Below are positions 5,851 to 9,492 of a DNA stretch of 9,492 bases, in pieces. The notes below the pieces were generated by a model. That model searched no databases, was not told the DNA's origin, and saw nothing but the letters and a program-made list of their open reading frames with translations. Source of the DNA: Candidatus Woesearchaeota archaeon (GTDB taxonomy: Archaea; Nanobdellota; Nanobdellia; Woesearchaeales; PXDW01). Position numbers and translations under genes: made by a program. The stretch is from positions 1 through 9,492 of the forward strand of contig PXDW01000100.1 of assembly GCA_003564925.1 (NCBI GenBank). Reading direction: 5' to 3'. Position 1 is the first letter of the stretch. Each line of letters starts with the position of its first letter.

Positions 5851-7202
5851 AGACGTCAAGAAGATTAATGATTATTGTATTCGTTTTGATAGTTCTATCA
5901 GTTCTTGGCTTTGGTCAAACAACAGATATTCAAACAACAACTGTTCAAACAACAGATTTGATAGGACCTTCCGCGGATTGTACAGGAAAAGGTCTTCCTC
6001 CTCAATCACATATACAGAGATTTGAGAGCGTTGCCTGGAACTCAGGAGGAAAAACTTTAAGACAGATTATTATAGAGGAATCATTGGCACAAGGAGTGCA
6101 TCCTGCTCTAGTAGCAGCACATGCTTCTAAAGAGAGCGGAATGGGACAAAATGCTTGTCATCATGCTGGAAAAAGCTCCCTTACGGGCTGCAGCTGGCCC
6201 GGAGGCAGTTGTCGAACAGGATGCTCATATGAACCTAATTGTGTAAATGATGAAACACAAATAAAATGTACTGCAAGAGTAGATAGAAGGGCATATATAG
6301 CAGCAACCGGAGGAGCTCCTTATTCTGTCTATGGAAGATGTGTTGATTATAAACACAATGAAGAAATTCTATGGAGATGCATTCTTTGTTCCTATGTTTT
6401 AGGAACTTTAGGCGGACTTACTTGCCCATATTATGATGATATTTTAGATTTTTATTGCAAATGGGCAAACTATCTTGGAGATGATTATCAAGTGCGAAAA
6501 CCTACAGAAACACATCACGATCTAGAAATACCTGAAGATAGCTCGGGAGCTTACCAAATAATGCCTTCTGTAAACATAGAAACTGAAGGTTTGATGGATT
6601 ATGAAGGTATAATAGCACAATCAAAAGAACTGATGCAAAAAATGTCTTCCTGCGACATATATAAAGATACTGGAGAGACTACTACACAAACTTCAAACCC
6701 TTACTATTCTTCTGACTACCCCGCACATGCGCTACCAACAGGATTTAAAAAACAGGTAACAAATTTGGACGCATGTTTGGATAAACATATTCCACAAAAT
6801 TGGGAAATTGATTGTGAAAATATAGATGATGAAGAAAATAATATTTACTTGTTTTGTGTTCCATTAAATTATGAAGTTAAAATATACAACAGCGAAAAGA
6901 ATAAAGTTGAGGATACAGAAGTCAAACTTAAATTCGCTCTTGAATTTGAGGTAAAAGAAAGAGGTTATGCAGTTTATCAAAAATGCTCTGATTTGGAAGG
7001 TTATGGTGGCGAATACAGCAGATACAGGTGTGTTTATGAAATGCAATGCGAAGATTATAATATAGATCCAAACATATTGCCTGGTCTTATTGAGATTGAG
7101 CCAACACCACAAAACCCACCTAATAGCTGGACAGCGACGAAAATTTCTCCTTCATGTGATCAGCCGCAAATATGTTGTGAGTACACTTATTATATAATTT
7201 AA
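5847..7202 (+). CDS. Secreted lysozyme/lytic-transglycosylase-like protein with cysteine-rich insertion, 451 aa
   Basis: ATG 5847 overlaps the transpeptidase stop (ATGA). Residues 1-23 are a Sec-type signal (basic MKTSRR, then a hydrophobic core ending VLGFG), not the pilin-like type. A Thr-rich linker follows (QTTDI QTTTV QTTDL, 24-38). Residues ~69-101 resemble the first catalytic segment of SLT/goose-type lysozyme folds: VHPALVAAHASKESGMGQ, with Glu96 as candidate acid. The second hallmark, normally about 20 residues later (G-L-M-Q-I-M-P), appears as GAYQIMPS at 234-241. The ~130 residues between hold about 13 cysteines and look like an inserted disulfide domain. The C-terminal part (about 270-451) contains another module, Cys380, 395, 401, 437, 443, 444, ending in Cys-Cys. 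Expected activity is cleavage of murein-like glycan; binding only is possible if the insertion disrupts the site. Confidence 0.72.
   Translation: MKTSRRLMIIVFVLIVLSVLGFGQTTDIQTTTVQTTDLIGPSADCTGKGLPPQSHIQRFESVAWNSGGKTLRQIIIEESLAQGVHPALVAAHASKESGMGQNACHHAGKSSLTGCSWPGGSCRTGCSYEPNCVNDETQIKCTARVDRRAYIAATGGAPYSVYGRCVDYKHNEEILWRCILCSYVLGTLGGLTCPYYDDILDFYCKWANYLGDDYQVRKPTETHHDLEIPEDSSGAYQIMPSVNIETEGLMDYEGIIAQSKELMQKMSSCDIYKDTGETTTQTSNPYYSSDYPAHALPTGFKKQVTNLDACLDKHIPQNWEIDCENIDDEENNIYLFCVPLNYEVKIYNSEKNKVEDTEVKLKFALEFEVKERGYAVYQKCSDLEGYGGEYSRYRCVYEMQCEDYNIDPNILPGLIEIEPTPQNPPNSWTATKISPSCDQPQICCEYTYYII
5916..5960 (+). repeat. Three 15-bp imperfect tandem repeats encoding a Thr-rich linker
   Basis: Units at 5916-5930, 5931-5945 and 5946-5960 each begin CAAACAAC and encode QTTDI, QTTTV and QTTDL immediately after the predicted signal peptide. 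A Thr-rich spacer here could be O-glycosylated and hold the enzyme domain off the membrane; that role is inference. Confidence 0.85.
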
Positions 7203-7238
7203 CTTTAGAAATCTTATATATTTTGCAATAGATAAAAC

Positions 7239-7247
7239 TTTATAAAG
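7239..7247 (+). promoter_or_regulatory. TATA box for the RPA-like gene
   Basis: TTTATAAAG is centred at 7243, 33 bp before ATG 7276. Transcription should begin near 7269, leaving about 7 nt of leader that includes GGGG (7268-7271). It separates the surface-protein operon from the DNA-maintenance genes. Confidence 0.6.
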
Positions 7248-7275
7248 GATTTAATTTTAATAAAATTGGGGTAAA

Positions 7276-8406
7276 ATGATTAATGTTCCTTTGACTACAT
7301 TAATAGAAAAAATTAAAGAGAATAGTGAGCTGAGCGAAAGCGATATAAAGGACAAAATTAAGAGAAAATTAGAACAGCTTTCTGGACTTATAAGTGAGGA
7401 AGGGGCCGCACATATTATAGCAAATGAGTTAGGTATAAAGCTATATGAGCCTTCAGGCAAGCTTCAGATAAAGAATGTTTTAGCAGGACAAAGAAATGTT
7501 GAAATTCTTGGAAAAGTCCAAAGAAAATTTGAAGTTCAGGAATTTGACACAGGGGAAAGAAAAGGAAAGGTAGGCTCATTCTTGATAGCGGATGAAACTG
7601 GCCTAATAAGAGTGGTTTTATGGAATGCTATGACTGAAAATATTGAAAAAATTAAGGAAGGCGATATTGTAAAAGTTAAATCAGGTTATGTCAGAGAAAA
7701 TAATAATAAGAAGGAAGTCCATCTTAATGATAAAAGTGTCTTAGAATTAAATCCTCAAGGAGAAACGATCGGCAAAGTAAAAGCAGAGCCCGTTTCAACC
7801 AGAAAAAAGATTTCTGAGCTTAAAGGGGACGAGCGGGATGTCGAGCTTTTAGGAACAATAGTGCAAGTATTTGATCCAAGATTTTTTGAAGTGTGTCCTC
7901 AATGTGGAAAAAGGATCCAGCAAAAAGAGGATGGTTTTTATTGCAAAGAGCATGATAAGGTGGAGCCTGCAGACTCTTATGTTACAAATATATTTTTAGA
8001 TGATGGATCTGACAATATACGCGTGGTATTTTGGAGGAATCAAACTCAGAAGCTATTCAATAAAACAAATGAAGAAATTGTGGATATGAAAGAAGACTCT
8101 TTTGAAGATATAAAAAATAATCTTCTTGGCAATATAATAAAAGTCGTTGGCAGATCAACAAAAAACGAAGTTTTTAATAGGGTTGAGTTTGTTCCCAATG
8201 TTGTTTTTACTGACCCTAATCCCGAGGAAGAGCTGAAGAGGCTCAAAGGCGAAGAAATTGAAGAAAAAGGTATAAATAAAAAAACAGAAAAATTTGATAT
8301 GTCTGAAAAAGAACCAATTACAAAGATAGATAAAGATTTGAAAATTAGCAGTTCAAATGATGTGCCTTCAATAGATGAACTAGATTCAAAGGAAGAATTA
8401 ATATAG
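7276..8406 (+). CDS. RPA-like single-stranded-DNA-binding protein with two OB folds and a zinc finger, 376 aa
   Basis: This is a replication protein A homologue that would coat single-stranded DNA during replication, repair and RadA-dependent recombination. Residues ~1-55 are the helical N-terminal region usual in archaeal RPAs (KLEQLSGLISEEGAAHIIA). The first OB fold spans ~63-160 (NVEILGKVQRKFEVQEF, GLIRVVLWNAMTENIEKI, GDIVKVKSGYV). A second OB fold spans ~175-320 (DVELLGTIVQVFDPRFFEV, NIRVVFWRNQTQKLF) and contains a zinc ribbon with Cys207, Cys210, Cys223 and His226 (C-x2-C-x12-C-x2-H). The last ~55 residues are a charged, probably disordered tail, typical of partner-binding tails. ATG 7276 follows GGGG by four bases and a TATA box. 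Its nearness to radA agrees with a recombination role. The family assignment is secure; exact oligomeric form cannot be read from sequence. Confidence 0.9.
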   Translation: MINVPLTTLIEKIKENSELSESDIKDKIKRKLEQLSGLISEEGAAHIIANELGIKLYEPSGKLQIKNVLAGQRNVEILGKVQRKFEVQEFDTGERKGKVGSFLIADETGLIRVVLWNAMTENIEKIKEGDIVKVKSGYVRENNNKKEVHLNDKSVLELNPQGETIGKVKAEPVSTRKKISELKGDERDVELLGTIVQVFDPRFFEVCPQCGKRIQQKEDGFYCKEHDKVEPADSYVTNIFLDDGSDNIRVVFWRNQTQKLFNKTNEEIVDMKEDSFEDIKNNLLGNIIKVVGRSTKNEVFNRVEFVPNVVFTDPNPEEELKRLKGEEIEEKGINKKTEKFDMSEKEPITKIDKDLKISSSNDVPSIDELDSKEELI

Positions 8407-8427
8407 TTAATTTACTTATTTTTCTAA

Positions 8428-8886
8428 ATGCTTTTTAAAACACATTTGGCTTTTTCAATAGTTATAGTTTTATTTTTATTAAGATTTGAGCTTGGAATTG
8501 CTTTTTATGTTGTTTTTCTTATTGCATCTATAATTCCGGATATAGACAGCCCAAACTCTAAGATAGGGAAAAGATTCAAGTTCCTTGGCCTCATTTTCAA
8601 CCATAGAGGGTTTTTTCATTCAATTTTGGCTTTATTCTTATTTTCATTTTTAATTTACTTTTTTGATTTTAATCTGGCTTTGGCTTTCTTTTTAGGCTAT
8701 TCTTTGCATTTACTTATCGATTCTTTTACAAAGCAGGGAATATATCTGTTTTTTCCTTTATCTTTGAAGAAAAGCAAAGGCAATATCAAGGTCGGAAGCC
8801 TGCTCGAGAAAATCATATTCATGATGCTTCTTTTCTTTGCAATAGCATTATTCTTATTCTCCCTAAGAAACAGTTTATTGATTTAA
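8428..8886 (+). CDS. Membrane-embedded metal-dependent hydrolase, YdjM/DUF457 family, 152 aa
   Basis: A small, very hydrophobic multi-pass protein with the conserved polar motifs of the YdjM (LexA-regulated, DUF457/PF04307) family: THLAFS at the N-terminus (His6), PDIDSPNSKIGK at about 37-48, NHRGFFHS at about 59-66, and SLHLLIDSFTKQG near 92-104, followed by FFP. The His and Asp residues facing the membrane are the presumed metal ligands. The length is at the short end of what I would expect for the family. It begins 22 bp after the RPA stop with no clear promoter of its own (an AT-rich stretch without a good TATA), so it may be read with the RPA gene. The physiological substrate of the family is not established; membrane lipid or envelope metabolism is often suggested. 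Confidence 0.85.
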   Translation: MLFKTHLAFSIVIVLFLLRFELGIAFYVVFLIASIIPDIDSPNSKIGKRFKFLGLIFNHRGFFHSILALFLFSFLIYFFDFNLALAFFLGYSLHLLIDSFTKQGIYLFFPLSLKKSKGNIKVGSLLEKIIFMMLLFFAIALFLFSLRNSLLI

Positions 8887-9036
8887 GTTTGCTATTTAAA
8901 CAAACATTTATTTGTTAAGAAAACAAACCAATTATATATAAAAATAACTCTTATTCGGATATTTTTCATAAAAAATAGATAAACCACTGGACATTTACCA
9001 AAAAACTATATAAATGAATCAAACTATCTAATATTT
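8887..9036 (+). other. AT-rich intergenic region with small inverted repeats and an extra TATA element
   Basis: No convincing coding frame. Two nested short inverted repeats follow the stop codon: GTTTG 8887-8891 with CAAAC 8901-8905, and AACAAA 8899-8904 with TTTGTT 8911-8916. These are mutually exclusive stems and could mark a transcript end. A second TATA-like run, TTATATATAAAAA (about 8932-8944), has no gene at the expected start distance. The TATA used for the radA region is at 9006-9014. Confidence 0.45.
9006..9014 (+). promoter_or_regulatory. TATA box for the 79-aa gene/radA operon
   Basis: CTATATAAA is centred at about 9010, with an A-rich stretch just upstream that could serve as the TFB recognition element. 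The predicted start is about 9036, which is 94 bp before the first start codon, so this transcript has a long leader, unlike the other promoters in the window. Confidence 0.6.
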
Positions 9037-9129
9037 GCTGTTAAATCAGCGACCTCAACTCCTGGAGCCTTGCAGCTCATGATTAAGGGAGTTATGAAAT
9101 AAAATGCGAAAAGCAACGAGGTGGTACGA
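9037..9129 (+). ncRNA. Structured 5' leader RNA of the radA operon that can pair with the Shine-Dalgarno
   Basis: Reading by eye gives a compact multi-branched fold. GCTG 9037-9040 pairs with CAGC 9047-9050, right at the predicted 5' end. ACCTC 9052-9056 pairs with GAGGT 9118-9122, which is the Shine-Dalgarno of the next gene. Immediately adjacent, AACTCC 9057-9062 pairs with GGAGTT 9088-9093 and encloses GAGC 9065-9068 with GCTC 9075-9078. TGC 9105-9107 pairs with GCA 9113-9115 around GAAAA. The closing helix is contiguous with the second, allowing coaxial stacking in a three-way junction. Closing it would hide the ribosome-binding site, as in a riboswitch or autoregulated leader. I recognise no known class; no folding program or covariation test was run. 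Confidence 0.45.
9118..9123 (+). promoter_or_regulatory. Shine-Dalgarno of the 79-aa gene
   Basis: GAGGTG lies 6 nt before ATG 9130 and decides the start in favour of that ATG over the in-frame GTG at 9121, which overlaps the motif itself. Its GAGGT can pair with ACCTC at 9052-9056 in the leader. Confidence 0.75.
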
Positions 9130-9369
9130 ATGTCTGAAGAAAATCTACCAGAAAAAAAATTCAGAGCTGGAGCAATAACTGCTACAATCTGGAAAAACCC
9201 TTCTAAAAATGGTGATGGTGAATATAACACTATATCATTTGAAAGAAGCTACAAAGACAAGGAGGATAAGTGGCAAACAACCAATTCTTTAAGAGTTAAT
9301 GATTTGCCTAGAGCTAAGCTTGTTTTAGAGAAAGCTTACGAGTATCTTGTCTTGAACAAAGAAGAATAA
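9130..9369 (+). CDS. Small conserved-looking 79-aa protein directly upstream of radA
   Basis: Starts MSEENLPEKKFRAGAI and ends in VLEKAYEYLVLNKEE. It is soluble and mixed-charge, with no signal or membrane segment and no cysteines. The core reads as beta strands joined by turns (KKFRAGAITATIWKN, YNTISFERSYKDKEDKWQ), then a C-terminal helix beginning DLPRAKLVLEKAYEY. The Arg/Lys/aromatic strand pattern would suit a small nucleic-acid-binding beta-sheet domain, but this is inference and I cannot name the family. I have the impression that similar small proteins sit beside radA in other DPANN-type genomes, which needs a search. The start is fixed by a good Shine-Dalgarno, and the stop is embedded just before the radA Shine-Dalgarno, so the two are co-transcribed and probably translationally linked. 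Confidence 0.8.
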   Translation: MSEENLPEKKFRAGAITATIWKNPSKNGDGEYNTISFERSYKDKEDKWQTTNSLRVNDLPRAKLVLEKAYEYLVLNKEE

Positions 9370-9374
9370 GGTGA
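9368..9374 (+). promoter_or_regulatory. Shine-Dalgarno of radA
   Basis: AAGGTGA overlaps the TAA stop of the upstream gene by two bases and ends 5 nt before ATG 9380. It supports that ATG as the radA start. Confidence 0.75.
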
Positions 9375-9379
9375 TTGTT

Positions 9380-9492
9380 ATGGCTAAGGAATCAAAAACT
9401 AATGAAACAACAAAATCTAAGGAAATAACTATTAATGATTTGCCAGGAGTAGGAGCGGCAACTGCTGAGAAACTTCAAACCCTTGGCTTTGG
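9380..9492 (+). CDS. radA: RadA recombinase, N-terminal 37 codons (3' end outside window)
   Basis: Starts MAKESKTNETTKSKEI, a polar lead-in, followed by TINDLPGVGAATAEKLQTLG. This is the helix-hairpin-helix segment that opens the N-terminal domain of archaeal RadA and eukaryotic Rad51, with the D-L-P-G-V-G-x-A-T-A-E-K-L core intact. RadA forms ATP-dependent filaments on single-stranded DNA and carries out strand exchange in repair and recombination, usually after displacing RPA; an RPA homologue is encoded about 1 kb upstream. The ATPase core lies beyond the window, so Walker motifs cannot be checked. Other helix-hairpin-helix proteins share this motif, so the name rests on the N-terminal position, the sequence match and the context. 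Confidence 0.85.
   Translation, partial: MAKESKTNETTKSKEITINDLPGVGAATAEKLQTLGF

Noticed and set aside
876..8246. Minus-strand open frames of 60-105 codons across the window
   Set aside because: All lie antisense to well-supported + strand genes, with no promoters or recognisable products.
9121..9129. GTG 9121 as start of the 79-aa gene
   Set aside because: It overlaps the Shine-Dalgarno; ATG 9130 has the correct spacing of 6 nt.
9031..9135. tRNA or C/D-box RNA in the region before the 79-aa gene
   Set aside because: No acceptor/T-arm consensus and no proper C and D box pair could be found; a structured mRNA leader fits better.
1..9492. CRISPR array, insertion sequence or rRNA
   Set aside because: No regularly spaced repeats, transposase-like frame with terminal inverted repeats, or rRNA-like sequence was seen.

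Overview
The window is AT-rich and most likely comes from an archaeon, probably a DPANN lineage of the Woesearchaeota/Pacearchaeota type; that placement is inferred from gene content, not from a marker tree. The evidence is an archaeal RPA-like single-stranded-DNA-binding protein, the start of a RadA-type recombinase, TATA boxes (TTTATAAAG type) centred 24-26 bp upstream of start codons so that transcripts would be leaderless, and many short N-termini of the form Met...Asn-Lys-Lys-Gly followed by one hydrophobic helix. Those N-termini look like archaeal class III (prepilin-type) signal sequences.

Layout. Positions 3-233 hold the 3' end of an unrecognised membrane or exported protein. From 286 to 5850 there are eight consecutive genes, all on the + strand, whose products start with a pilin-like N-terminus. 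They form at least four transcription units: 286-1145 (two genes, ATGA overlap), 1178-1480, 1550-2605, and an operon starting at 2692 whose genes are separated by 4 bp, 1 bp, 1 bp and an ATGA overlap. The last pilin-like gene (4744-5850) carries a complete YkuD L,D-transpeptidase domain at its C-terminus. It overlaps a secreted lysozyme/lytic-transglycosylase-like protein (5847-7202) in which a cysteine-rich insertion separates the two signature motifs. Several of these extracellular proteins carry cysteine modules ending in Cys-Cys.

From 7276 the window changes to housekeeping genes: a two-OB-fold, zinc-finger RPA homologue, a small multi-pass membrane protein of the YdjM/DUF457 metal-dependent hydrolase family, about 240 bp of non-coding sequence, a small conserved 79-aa protein, and the first 37 codons of radA. 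The 79-aa gene and radA have Shine-Dalgarno sequences. The first of these is preceded by a roughly 93-nt leader that can fold into a multi-branched RNA pairing with the Shine-Dalgarno.

Working model (inference): 286-7202 encodes a surface apparatus of pilin-like, disulfide-stabilised proteins that displays or escorts two murein-type enzymes, one transpeptidase and one glycan-cleaving. Archaea do not make murein, so the likely targets are the wall of a bacterial partner or prey, or an unknown archaeal wall polymer. This module and the structured leader in front of radA are the two most interesting things here.
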